Origin: Verrucomicrobiia bacterium
GTDB taxonomy: Bacteria > Verrucomicrobiota > Verrucomicrobiia > Opitutales > Opitutaceae
Assembly: GCA_030424825.1 (NCBI GenBank)
Contig: JAUHWE010000218.1
Coordinates: 1 to 7,407 of the forward strand
Length of the DNA: 7,407 nucleotides
Direction of reading: 5' to 3'
Numbering within the stretch: the first letter of the stretch is position 1; the number at the start of each line of letters is the position of its first letter. Positions 1 to 6,606 of this stretch are shown one piece after another. Below the pieces are notes generated by a model. That model made no database searches and was not told the DNA's origin. It saw only the letters and a program-made list of their open reading frames with translations. The position numbers were made by a program, and so were the translations under genes.

Positions 1-1029
1 GTATAGCTTCTTTAGAATATCGTCGGGGAGATCAAGTCCGTACATTCGCCAAAAGGCATGGTAGCGTTTGTAGTAGGGGAAGTACTCGTCAGAAGATTCG
101 AGGACACGAAAGTAAGTGGGGAATTCTTCAGTCTTGTAGGAGTCCTTCCCAAACAGGACGCGGTCTTGGTGCTTATTGAAAAACCAGTTGGCCATGCGTG
201 GCTGACGTCCGAGTTCGGCGATGATGGCACCTATGCCGACATGCATGTTGGGGATCTCATCGAGAACTTTGCTCAGTCGGCCCAGGTCATTGGCCATCCA
301 GCTCATATGTGCCGCGATAAAGTTTGTCTGCGGGTGATTTCTGAATACGTTGTGCTGCTCTGCGATGATCTGCTCCCAGGGTGCCGGATCCGTGTCTGTT
401 CGTTTCCTGCGTGGGTGTGTCTTCAGTTCTAGCCAGCGCTCGTTCTGATTGTCGTGTGGCTCCCAGAATGGCTTAGGATCCGCAGAGTGGATGATGACAG
501 GAATCCCTAGCTCCCCGCACTTTGCCCAAACGGGGTCGAGCCGCGGATCGTCGACGGCGACTCGATTTCCGTTTGCGTCTGTATTTGAAAGCCCAAGACT
601 TTTGTAGACTTTCAGTCCCTTAGCTCCATTACGGACATCTTCTTCAAGTTGATCGACCGCATTCTTCGCCCATGCCGATTCATCGACCCCATTGAAATTG
701 AGATTGGTGAAAATGGCGAATCGGTTGGGGTAGGTTTTCGCCACATTGCTGGCCATTGCTTTTAGTTGCGAGCCGCCGCGCCCGCTGAGGTTTACCATGA
801 TTCCCATATTCATGGCATCCATTTCTACAATGCGATCTGCAAGATCGGAGGGCCCCATGCGATACTGGTGACTGTGAACATCGATAAAAGGGAACTTCGC
901 TCGGTTGACCGGGTTCTCGGGCACTACGAGCGTGGACGGTGGATCGTAGTCTTCCCAATCCAGGTTTTGGCCCTGGCCAGTTGCCAAGGTCGATATAAAC
1001 GCGACGAAAAGAAATGTCAGTTTTTTCAT
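1..1029 (-). CDS. Exported amidohydrolase_2 family metal-dependent hydrolase (C-terminus cut by window edge)
   Basis: The reading frame runs from an ATG at 1029 to the window edge without a stop, giving 343 residues. Residues 1-20 form a Sec-type signal peptide (MKK start, hydrophobic LTFLFVAFISTLATG). The rest is a TIM-barrel hydrolase of the amidohydrolase_2 (ACMSD-like) class. Visible metal or catalytic positions are DVHSH (H52, H54), GLKVYK (138-143), IIHSAD (H181), AAHMSW (H241) and LFGKD (D296). The segment IAELGRQP (270-277) and the ending ESSDEYFPYYKR...FWRMYGLDLP are typical of this family in PVC-group bacteria, so probably only the last few dozen residues are missing. Family members hydrolyse lactones or decarboxylate or hydrolyse small carbonyl compounds; the substrate here cannot be read from sequence. 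No Shine-Dalgarno is seen upstream. It is the last visible gene of a minus-strand group of secreted enzymes, 148 bases after the Asp-box gene. Family assignment is confident; the reaction is not. Confidence 0.88.
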   Translation of the reverse strand, partial: MKKLTFLFVAFISTLATGQGQNLDWEDYDPPSTLVVPENPVNRAKFPFIDVHSHQYRMGPSDLADRIVEMDAMNMGIMVNLSGRGGSQLKAMASNVAKTYPNRFAIFTNLNFNGVDESAWAKNAVDQLEEDVRNGAKGLKVYKSLGLSNTDANGNRVAVDDPRLDPVWAKCGELGIPVIIHSADPKPFWEPHDNQNERWLELKTHPRRKRTDTDPAPWEQIIAEQHNVFRNHPQTNFIAAHMSWMANDLGRLSKVLDEIPNMHVGIGAIIAELGRQPRMANWFFNKHQDRVLFGKDSYKTEEFPTYFRVLESSDEYFPYYKRYHAFWRMYGLDLPDDILKKLY

Positions 1030-1062
1030 TGTACGAGATGAGTGATAGCTAGTCCTTGGTGA

Positions 1063-1079
1063 CCGTAGCGCTTCTACGG
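1063..1079. repeat. Small perfect hairpin in the amidohydrolase upstream region
   Basis: CCGTAG (1063-1068) and CTACGG (1074-1079) form a perfect 6-bp inverted repeat around a 5-base loop, CGCTT. It lies 34-50 bases upstream of the amidohydrolase start. No T-run follows on either strand, so it is not a standard intrinsic terminator. It could be an operator half-site pair or a worn REP-like element: it has GTAG and a CGCTT loop, as do the palindromes near the right end of the window. Confidence 0.4.
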
Positions 1080-1083
1080 CTTC

Positions 1084-1147
1084 GTTCGATACTAAAAATG
1101 AGTTCAATCTGTTTATGTTCGATCTATACGCGAGTCGGTTCGATACT
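1084..1147. promoter_or_regulatory. Cluster of GTTCGAT direct repeats upstream of the amidohydrolase gene
   Basis: GTTCGAT occurs at 1084, 1117 and 1138, and the one-mismatch form GTTCAAT at 1102. The first and last copies extend to the identical ten-mer GTTCGATACT. Spacings are 18, 15 and 21 bases. The cluster lies 55-118 bases upstream of the amidohydrolase start and downstream of the Asp-box gene stop. The position fits a regulator-binding array for the amidohydrolase, but nothing in the window identifies a regulator, and short-word repetition by chance is possible. Confidence 0.3.
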
Positions 1148-1177
1148 CGGGCCGATCTTTTTTATGTAGTGAGGAAC

Positions 1178-2461
1178 CTAGCTCTTATGGCGGATTACTT
1201 GTATTCGACGAACAATGATGGCTTTGCACTCGCCGCCATTCGGATGGGGGTAGTTGAAGTCGCTATAGGCAAGCAGCAGGGAATCGTCGTCCAGTACGAG
1301 CTGGCTGGTATAGCCGCACGAAGCATCCGATACCGAATCCGGGTTGCCTTCGATAATGGGCACAGGATCCGACCAGGTCTTTCCGCGCCCATCGGCGGCA
1401 AGGCTGAGCCAGACGCCAGGCCGACCGTAGCTAAGCACGAGGGTCTTGCTTCCCACTAGGCTCAGGCAGGGAAAAACGCCGAATTCGAAAAGGTCTTTGG
1501 CGGGTGTCCAAGTATACCCGTTGTCGGAGCTCCACGCGATCTGCATGGGTTTTTGCACTTGGTCAGTCTGCCTCAAAACGCAAACAAGTTGATCGTCTGC
1601 CGTGACGGCGAGGCACGGCTCTCCTTTCAGGTCATTTCCGGCAGGATCTCCAGCAATGGTTGCTCGCCACTGAAAAGAGCGCCCGTTGTCGGTGGAGACC
1701 AGACACGAGGTGACGCCTTTTTGGGGCACCACCCCGTTGGCCATCCGGTATTGACTGCGGTAGTCGGCGTAAAACAGTTCTTTTTTGTGTCGCAGGACAC
1801 TTCGCTCGAAGAATGTCTGTGGTAGGAGGCTGCTATCTCCTCGGCGGTTGACGATTCGATTGCGGGTGTCGTAGCGAATCTCCTCCTCGTGCCATTGACC
1901 GCTTTGGGGGCGATAGCGATGGGCTCTCAGCCTGGAAAACTGTTGGCGCACGCTTGGAGGAAAGTCTTCCAACGCGTAGTTGTACCGTTTGCCGTAGACA
2001 TCGGTCTCGGACACTGGCTCGGGCAGCGAGACGTTCTCTCGCTCAACGTCCAGATAGGGTTGCGACGCGGCAACGAGAAATTCGCCCTCAAACACTTCAG
2101 AAACACTGAAGTGGGGCCGCAGAATTGGAAGATCGCCGTCATAGGCGCTCCATGTGTCGCCCTGGTCTCGGGAAACAAAGGCTGGCGCTTCGGCGCCGTG
2201 CGTCTCCGAGGCGTCGCGCGCGTCCGAATACATGATCAGGATCGACCCGTCTGGCATGTGGCTGAGAGCGGGGAACTGGTGAACGCCCCAGCGCCGCTCG
2301 CCGGGCTCGGAAAGATCGACAGCCACGGCCGGGGACAGGATAATTGACACTTCGGGGCTGATGCGGATCTCTCGTTCGCTAGGTGTTTGGGCGGCTGGCC
2401 CGACCGTTGCCAAAAGTATGGCTACTAAGCTTGTGACCCAAGGAGTTGCGAATGCCTTCAT
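1178..2461 (-). CDS. Secreted Asp-box (BNR) sialidase-fold protein
   Basis: This encodes 427 residues with an N-terminal signal peptide (about 1-24, hydrophobic SLVAILLATVGPAAQ). Asp-box motifs of the S-x-D-x-G-x-T-W type are at 97-104 (SRDQGDTW), 256-263 (STDNGRSF), 311-318 (SSDNGYTW) and, degenerate, 356-363 (ADGRGKTW), which marks a six-bladed sialidase-like beta-propeller. The N-terminal strand HQFPALSHMPDGSILIMYSDARD (61-83) aligns by eye with the GH33 FRIPAL...ADAR region. The first arginine of the sialidase carboxylate-binding triad appears to be replaced by Q62; SDARD keeps an acidic site and SYGRPG (344-349) keeps an arginine. Database names would likely be 'exo-alpha-sialidase' or 'sialidase family protein', but activity on sialic acid is doubtful. 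The neighbouring sulfatase supports a role in processing extracellular decorated glycans. No Shine-Dalgarno precedes the ATG; a near-palindrome lies 54-69 bases upstream. Confidence 0.88.
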   Translation of the reverse strand: MKAFATPWVTSLVAILLATVGPAAQTPSEREIRISPEVSIILSPAVAVDLSEPGERRWGVHQFPALSHMPDGSILIMYSDARDASETHGAEAPAFVSRDQGDTWSAYDGDLPILRPHFSVSEVFEGEFLVAASQPYLDVERENVSLPEPVSETDVYGKRYNYALEDFPPSVRQQFSRLRAHRYRPQSGQWHEEEIRYDTRNRIVNRRGDSSLLPQTFFERSVLRHKKELFYADYRSQYRMANGVVPQKGVTSCLVSTDNGRSFQWRATIAGDPAGNDLKGEPCLAVTADDQLVCVLRQTDQVQKPMQIAWSSDNGYTWTPAKDLFEFGVFPCLSLVGSKTLVLSYGRPGVWLSLAADGRGKTWSDPVPIIEGNPDSVSDASCGYTSQLVLDDDSLLLAYSDFNYPHPNGGECKAIIVRRIQVIRHKS

Positions 2462-2514
2462 AGACGATAAACTGTTAGGCTGGATGGTTAGGTGCGTTGG
2501 AGAAACTTACAAAG

Positions 2515-2530
2515 TGGCACAATTGCGCCA
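2515..2530. promoter_or_regulatory. 16-bp near-perfect palindrome upstream of the Asp-box gene (candidate operator)
   Basis: TGGCACAATTGCGCCA reads the same on both strands except for one mismatched pair (A at position 5 against C at position 12). It has TGGC/GCCA arms and a CAATTG core. It lies 54-69 bases upstream of the Asp-box protein start in the 218-base gap below the sulfatase gene, where a promoter for the minus-strand gene would be expected. The size and symmetry suit a dimeric helix-turn-helix repressor. I could not place convincing -35/-10 boxes around it. Confidence 0.4.
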
Positions 2531-2661
2531 ATCTGTAAACCTCATCGCGGCGCCTTTGCTCGAATGGCGATTCCGTCTAAGAAAAAAGGTATGTCTGCTA
2601 CTGGGGGGACGACGGCAAAAAGAAGATGGGCGAGTCCGAAGATAGGTCCATACTGAGTCGG

Positions 2662-2678
2662 GGTTCGTCGCAGCGACC
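2662..2678 (-). repeat. Weak hairpin just after the sulfatase stop codon
   Basis: GGTTCG (2662-2667) and CGACC (2674-2678) can pair with one bulged T around a 6-base loop. The overlapping GTCGCAGCGAC (2667-2677) is a perfect odd palindrome. It begins one base past the sulfatase TGA on the minus strand. No T-run follows, so a rho-independent terminator is not supported; a 3'-end stabilising hairpin or a decayed palindromic repeat is possible. Confidence 0.2.
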
Positions 2679-2679
2679 G

Positions 2680-4092
2680 TCAGAGTTGCGTTTTGAAATC
2701 TGGATTGGGAATGGAGGGAATGGGGGCTCGGGTTTCCTTCTGCCACCGTTTCAGTTCCGAGAGAAGACTGCGTGTCTTTTCTGGATACGCATTCGAGAGT
2801 TCCCGAATTTCGCCAATGTCCTCCCGCACGTTGTAAAGCTCAACCGTGTCACTTTCGAAAAACTGGATTAGTTTCCAGTCGCCCTTGCGTATGACGCTGC
2901 AAGGGGTGGCCCGCCAGTAGGGTGTTGCGGTTCCGCAAATTGGGATGACTTTGTTGTAGTCGTTGCCTTGGAGATAGAGGGGATAGTGCCAGAAAATGGA
3001 ACGTTCATCGGGGGCAGGTTCGCCTCTTAGCAGGGACGCGAAGGAACGGCCGTCAACGGGTTGGAATCTTGGAGTAGGGGCGCCTGCGAGTTCGGCGAAG
3101 GTAGGCAGGAAATCGACTCCGGTGATAGGAGTGGAGCAGACCGTTTCGCGGGGGATGATTCCTGGCCAAACCGCGAAAGTGGGAACGCGGATGCCTCCCT
3201 CGTAGAAAGCGCCCTTGGCGCCTCGAAGCGGGTGGTTGGTCGTGGCTCCGGAGTATCCGCCATTGTCCGATGAGAAAACGAATACCGTGTTCTGCTCGAT
3301 TCCTTGTGCTTTCAGCGCTTCGTAGACGCGACCCACACCGGTATCCACGGCTTCAATCATGGCCGCATAAGTAGTGTTCCATTCCCGATACCATTTTCCA
3401 TTCTTCAATTTGGCATCGTATTTTGCGATGAGCTCAGGCTTCGCCCTGAACGGAGTATGCACGTCCCAATAGGCGAGGTAGAGAAAGAACGGTGATTCCG
3501 CTTTTGCCTGTGCTTCAATGAACCGAACGGAGGCATCGGTCAATGTGTCGGTCGCGTTTGCATCGTCGTAGAATTTCTGGGCAAGGTTGGCTCCGAGGCC
3601 GTTCGTATCGTTGATGCTGAAGCCATGGCGGTAGGGGCCCAAGTGCCATTTGCCAAAATGAGCAGAGGTATAGCCGGATATCTGCAAGACTTCGGGGATC
3701 GTGACATAGGCCGTATCGAGAATCTCTTCTGAGGGGAGTGCGTCGTCCCCCTTGTTGTCGCCTTGGCGAGGGACCAGAAACTTCATGTATTCCTTTTTCC
3801 CTTTGGCTTTGGAGCCGGGCGTCCACATCTGTGTGCGAGTGATGTAGGTGCCGGTCATTATGATTGCCCGTGACGGCATGCAGTTTGAAGCGCCCGGGTA
3901 CGCGTCGGAAAAGCGCATCCCTTGCGCGCTCAGCGCATCGATGTGCGGCGTTTCGTAGAACGTGGCCCCGTTATATCCAACGTCCGCCCATCCGAGGTCG
4001 TCTGCGAGTATGAAGACGATGTTTGGCTTCTTAGATTGAACGAGAGGCGAGAGGGCGAGAGACAGGAGAAGTAGAAAGAGCGATCGGACCAT
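2680..4092 (-). CDS. Secreted type I (formylglycine-dependent) sulfatase, Cys-type
   Basis: This encodes 470 residues, a normal length for a type I sulfatase. A signal peptide (1-20, LFLLLLSLALSPLVQS) precedes the mature start KKPNIVFILADDLGWADVGY. The catalytic signature is C71-M-P-S-R75; C71 would be converted to formylglycine by a maturase encoded elsewhere. Other active-site elements are D31/D32 and D276-N277 (calcium ligands), GKWHLG (147-152, K148 and H150), DVHTPF (H212) and RGAKG (K293). The C-terminal subdomain contains the usual RKGDWKLI (402-409) followed by ELYNVREDIGE. The enzyme should remove sulfate esters from a carbohydrate in the periplasm or outside the cell. The specific sulfated sugar and the SulfAtlas subfamily cannot be assigned by eye. 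It lies 81 bases downstream of the inhibitor gene and 218 bases upstream of the Asp-box gene, all on the minus strand. The sequence before the ATG (CATCCTCCC) lacks a Shine-Dalgarno. Confidence 0.95.
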   Translation of the reverse strand: MVRSLFLLLLSLALSPLVQSKKPNIVFILADDLGWADVGYNGATFYETPHIDALSAQGMRFSDAYPGASNCMPSRAIIMTGTYITRTQMWTPGSKAKGKKEYMKFLVPRQGDNKGDDALPSEEILDTAYVTIPEVLQISGYTSAHFGKWHLGPYRHGFSINDTNGLGANLAQKFYDDANATDTLTDASVRFIEAQAKAESPFFLYLAYWDVHTPFRAKPELIAKYDAKLKNGKWYREWNTTYAAMIEAVDTGVGRVYEALKAQGIEQNTVFVFSSDNGGYSGATTNHPLRGAKGAFYEGGIRVPTFAVWPGIIPRETVCSTPITGVDFLPTFAELAGAPTPRFQPVDGRSFASLLRGEPAPDERSIFWHYPLYLQGNDYNKVIPICGTATPYWRATPCSVIRKGDWKLIQFFESDTVELYNVREDIGEIRELSNAYPEKTRSLLSELKRWQKETRAPIPSIPNPDFKTQL

Positions 4093-4173
4093 GGGAGGAT
4101 GCGGAATGCGTTTAGGATGAAGACAATCCGAAAGGGATCGAGCTAATTCGGCTATGGGAAATTCCTCGATTGG

Positions 4174-4662
4174 CTAGCCATTTGTGATCGCGACTACCCT
4201 ACCATCAACGACTACCGCGTTTGCGCGCTTTTTGATGTAGTCCATGGTGACGGGATTGGATTTCCCATCTCGAGTTACGACGCGAAAGGGAAGGCCATTG
4301 AGGTTTGCATGGGCTGTGGCATCCTCTACCGTTAGGCCTAGGAGCGATAGGTGATTGAGGTCGATGACCCCTTCGACGATGCTATGACCTTGGCCTTCAA
4401 TCGCGACCGCCACGATTGTGTCGCCCACAACGTGTGAATTGATTCTTCCTGGGCGGTAGTCCTTGGTATTGGGACGCGATTTCCCGTCCGCTTTCACGAC
4501 GCGGAACGGGAGATCGTTGTCGGCGGCTTTCTTCCGTGCGTCTTCGACGGTTAGGCCGAACCATTCGAAGTCGTGGCGCTTGGCAGCTTCCTCAATTCGG
4601 TCAAGTGAGGGAGCGACGACTGCGGCAACCAAAATGGAGGAGAAGGCGAGGAAGAGGTTCAT
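4174..4662 (-). CDS. Exported two-domain serine protease inhibitor, potato inhibitor I / I78-like
   Basis: The chosen ATG at 4662 gives 162 residues starting with a clean signal peptide (MNLFLAFSSILVAAVVAP). A TTG 51 bases further upstream would bury it behind a polar extension and is not used. The mature part is two copies of one roughly 55-residue domain: copy 1 at about 33-90 and copy 2 at about 107-162. Each has G-L-T-V-E-D-A, L-P-F-R-V-V, D-G-K-S, a P-x-T-x-D-Y loop and a basic R-x-N or similar segment. This matches the potato inhibitor I / I78 pattern (PVTxD(Y/F)R..R..V.VD..G.V). By comparison with eglin c (VTL-D), the predicted scissile bonds are K67-D68 in copy 1 and M140-D141 in copy 2, suggesting a trypsin-like and a chymotrypsin/subtilisin/elastase-like target respectively. 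The protein has no cysteine at all, so it lacks the disulfide of many I78 members. It is first in the minus-strand group, with no Shine-Dalgarno. Family call by eye is good; inhibition is inferred. Confidence 0.75.
   Translation of the reverse strand: MNLFLAFSSILVAAVVAPSLDRIEEAAKRHDFEWFGLTVEDARKKAADNDLPFRVVKADGKSRPNTKDYRPGRINSHVVGDTIVAVAIEGQGHSIVEGVIDLNHLSLLGLTVEDATAHANLNGLPFRVVTRDGKSNPVTMDYIKKRANAVVVDGRVVAITNG
4177..4566 (-). repeat. Internal tandem duplication encoding the two inhibitor domains
   Basis: Residues 36-89 (about 4398-4557) and 109-162 (about 4177-4338) align without gaps at 29 of 54 identical positions by my count. Conservation is strongest in GLTVEDA, LPFRVV and DGKS. The linker between copies is about 18 residues. 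Differences concentrate at the predicted P1 residue (K67 against M140) and the flanking loop, as expected after duplication followed by specificity divergence. Confidence 0.8.
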
Positions 4663-4875
4663 GGCAATTTCGACGGCACAGAAGGGGAGTTTGTTCCCTG
4701 GCGGGGTTGGCAAACTGCGGGTTGTCCAGCCAGGCCCACGGGAATAGAGAAGGGGTGAGTCGGATTTTTCTGTATTTAGCGATTGCTTGCCACTGGGATT
4801 ATTGACTGGATCAATCCGTAACTAATTACCCTTCGGACGCTTAGGCGTGAGGTGAATTCAAAGATTAGATCCCCT
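4663..4875. promoter_or_regulatory. Divergent intergenic region expected to hold promoters for both transcription units
   Basis: This stretch separates the minus-strand inhibitor gene from the plus-strand GMC operon, so it should carry outward-facing promoters. On the plus strand, TTGACT (4802-4807) with a poor TAATTA (4823-4828) at 15-base spacing is the only sigma70-like pair I could find, and it is weak. CCTGGC (4697-4702) and GCCAGG (4729-4734) form a 6-bp inverted repeat across 26 bases. AGGTGA (4850-4855) resembles a strong Shine-Dalgarno but lies 20 bases before the chosen GMC start. No small gene is supported here. Confidence 0.4.
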
Positions 4876-6591
4876 ATGAACATTCAAGGAAAAGGAACGA
4901 AGCAGAATACTTATGACGCGATCGTAATTGGCTCGGGAATCAGTGGCGGATGGGCTGCTAAAGAACTCAGTGAGAAAGGGCTGAAGACGCTGGTTTTGGA
5001 GCGGGGACGTGACGTGAAGCACGGAGAGTATCCCACTGCCCACACTGAAGCCTGGGAGTTCGAGGGACGCAAAGAAATTTCCCAGGAGAAACTGAAGCGG
5101 CAGCTGAAGCAAAACCGGACCGGTTACACCACCAGTCCCGCCTCAGCTCATTGGTTTGTGGATGACATCGACAACCCTTATTCTGAAGACCAGCCATTTG
5201 ACTGGATGCGTGGTTATCACGTGGGCGGCCGTTCTTTGCTCTGGGGACGGCAATCCTACCGTTTCAGTGATCTGGATTTCGAAGCGAACGTGAAAGACGG
5301 CATGTCGATCGATTGGCCAATCCGGTATAAGGATATCGCTCCTTGGTACGACTATGCGGAGAAATTCGCGGGCATCAGTGGCCAGAAAGAAGGGCTGCCG
5401 CAATTGCCTGATGGCAGCTTCCTTCCTCCCATGGAAATGAATTGTGTGGAAGAGCACGTTCGCAAGCGGATTACGGAAAACTTTTCCGACCGAATCATGA
5501 CCATTGGTCGGGCAGCCAATCTGACGCAGCCGCACAATGGTCGGGGCAACTGCCAGTACCGAAACCGTTGTATCCGCGGTTGTCCTTATGGAGCCTATTT
5601 CAGTAGCAATGCTGCCACCCTGCCTGCCGGTTATGCATCGGGAAATCTGACCCTGAGACCCTTCTCGATCGTGAACCAGATTATATACGATAATACGAAG
5701 GGTAAGGCAGTGGGTGTCCGTATCATCGATGCGGAGACGAATGAAGTCATCGAGTACTATTCGAAGGTCATTTTCAGCTGCGCGTCTGCGATTGCATCGA
5801 CTTTCATTCTAATGAATTCCAAATCGGATCGCTTCCCCAATGGTTTTGGCAATGACAGTGGCGAGCTGGGTCACAATTTGATGGACCACCACTTCAAGGT
5901 GGGGGCGTCGGGCCGTATCGATGGATACGACGACAAGTACTATAAAGGGCGTCGCCCAAATGGCATCTACGTTCCTCGTTTTAGAAACGTGGACAAAGCC
6001 TCGACTCAAAAGGACTACGTGCGCGGATTCGGCTACCAAGGCCGAGCCAGCCGAGAGGAATGGTCGCGCGGTGTTGCGGAGCTCGCTCGATTTGGTAAGG
6101 ACTTGAAGGCGGACTTGATCGAACCGGGACCTTGGAGATTTGGAATCGGTTCTTGGGGCGAGTGCCTGCCGTATCACGACAATAAGATGTATCTCAACGA
6201 TCGAGTACGTGACAAGTGGGGGCAGCCTACCGTCACCTTCGATTGCGGATGGAAAGAAAACGAATACGCAATGCGGAAGGACATGAAGCAGTCCGCAGTC
6301 GATATTCTCGAAGCATCCGGAGCCAAGGACATCCGCCCGTTTGATACTCCTGAGAAAAGCGCGCCCGGAAATTGCATTCACGAAATGGGTACCGCCCGCA
6401 TGGGTCGCGATCCTAAGACTTCAGTACTAAATAAATGGAACCAAGTCCACGCTTCCCCTAATGTGTTCGTTACGGATGGGGCGTGCATGACGTCCGCCGC
6501 TTGTGTGAACCCCTCGCTCACCTACATGGCGTTAACGGCTCGAGCGGCGAATCACGCGGTTGAGGAATTGAAGAAAGGTAACCTCTCGTAA
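4876..6591 (+). CDS. GMC-family FAD-dependent oxidoreductase, sugar/glycoside dehydrogenase-like catalytic subunit
   Basis: From the ATG at 4876 the protein has 571 residues. An in-frame GTG at 4852 would add eight, but the ATG leaves about 12 residues before the Rossmann strand, as is usual in this group. FAD binding: YDAIVIGSGISGG (glycines 19, 21, 24) and E42 of LVLERG. The GMC N-terminal signature region is HVGGRSLLWGRQSYRF (115-130). Three cysteines in C226-x5-C232-x3-C236 match the spacing of the Fe-S cluster cysteines in bacterial FAD glucose dehydrogenase alpha subunits. Predicted catalytic pair: H502 in IHEMGTARMG and N545 in VNPSLTYMALTARAA, the His/Asn arrangement of pyranose-2-oxidase-like GMC enzymes. 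There is no signal peptide; export would rely on the Tat signal of the next gene's product, 15 bases downstream. Relatives include glucoside/lactose 3-dehydrogenases that make 3-keto sugars. Substrate is unproven, and no cytochrome c partner is adjacent. It could instead oxidise another sugar or a polyol. Confidence 0.92.
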   Translation: MNIQGKGTKQNTYDAIVIGSGISGGWAAKELSEKGLKTLVLERGRDVKHGEYPTAHTEAWEFEGRKEISQEKLKRQLKQNRTGYTTSPASAHWFVDDIDNPYSEDQPFDWMRGYHVGGRSLLWGRQSYRFSDLDFEANVKDGMSIDWPIRYKDIAPWYDYAEKFAGISGQKEGLPQLPDGSFLPPMEMNCVEEHVRKRITENFSDRIMTIGRAANLTQPHNGRGNCQYRNRCIRGCPYGAYFSSNAATLPAGYASGNLTLRPFSIVNQIIYDNTKGKAVGVRIIDAETNEVIEYYSKVIFSCASAIASTFILMNSKSDRFPNGFGNDSGELGHNLMDHHFKVGASGRIDGYDDKYYKGRRPNGIYVPRFRNVDKASTQKDYVRGFGYQGRASREEWSRGVAELARFGKDLKADLIEPGPWRFGIGSWGECLPYHDNKMYLNDRVRDKWGQPTVTFDCGWKENEYAMRKDMKQSAVDILEASGAKDIRPFDTPEKSAPGNCIHEMGTARMGRDPKTSVLNKWNQVHASPNVFVTDGACMTSAACVNPSLTYMALTARAANHAVEELKKGNLS

Positions 6592-6594
6592 GAA

Positions 6595-6599
6595 AGGAG
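6595..6599 (+). promoter_or_regulatory. Ribosome binding site of the small subunit gene
   Basis: AGGAG within GAAAGGAGAC lies 7 bases before the ATG at 6607 and just after the GMC stop codon (TAA, 6589-6591). It is the only textbook Shine-Dalgarno at a gene start in the window. It fixes the start and supports translation as a separate cistron in a two-gene operon. Confidence 0.8.
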
Positions 6600-6606
6600 A
6601 CGAAAG

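Noticed and set aside
58..432. 124-residue plus-strand open frame at the left end
   Set aside because: It is antisense to the amidohydrolase, whose frame shows conserved metal-binding histidines through the same interval.
1889..2347. 152-residue plus-strand open frame opposite the Asp-box gene
   Set aside because: It is antisense to the motif-rich propeller coding sequence, with no domain or ribosome binding site.
4663..4713. TTG start giving a 179-residue inhibitor
   Set aside because: The extra 17 residues place a polar stretch before an otherwise normal signal peptide that starts at the ATG at 4662.
4697..4734. CCTGGC/GCCAGG inverted repeat as an operator
   Set aside because: Six bases matching across a 26-base gap in GC-rich sequence is easily due to chance, so it is only noted inside the intergenic entry.
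4852..4875. GTG start for the GMC gene
   Set aside because: The GTG is itself inside the only SD-like sequence (AGGTGA) and would add eight residues not expected before the Rossmann fold. It remains possible, but the ATG at 4876 is preferred.
5809..6381. 190-residue open frame on the minus strand inside the GMC gene
   Set aside because: It lies wholly antisense to a well-supported coding sequence with FAD and catalytic motifs, and its translation shows no recognisable domain or signal.
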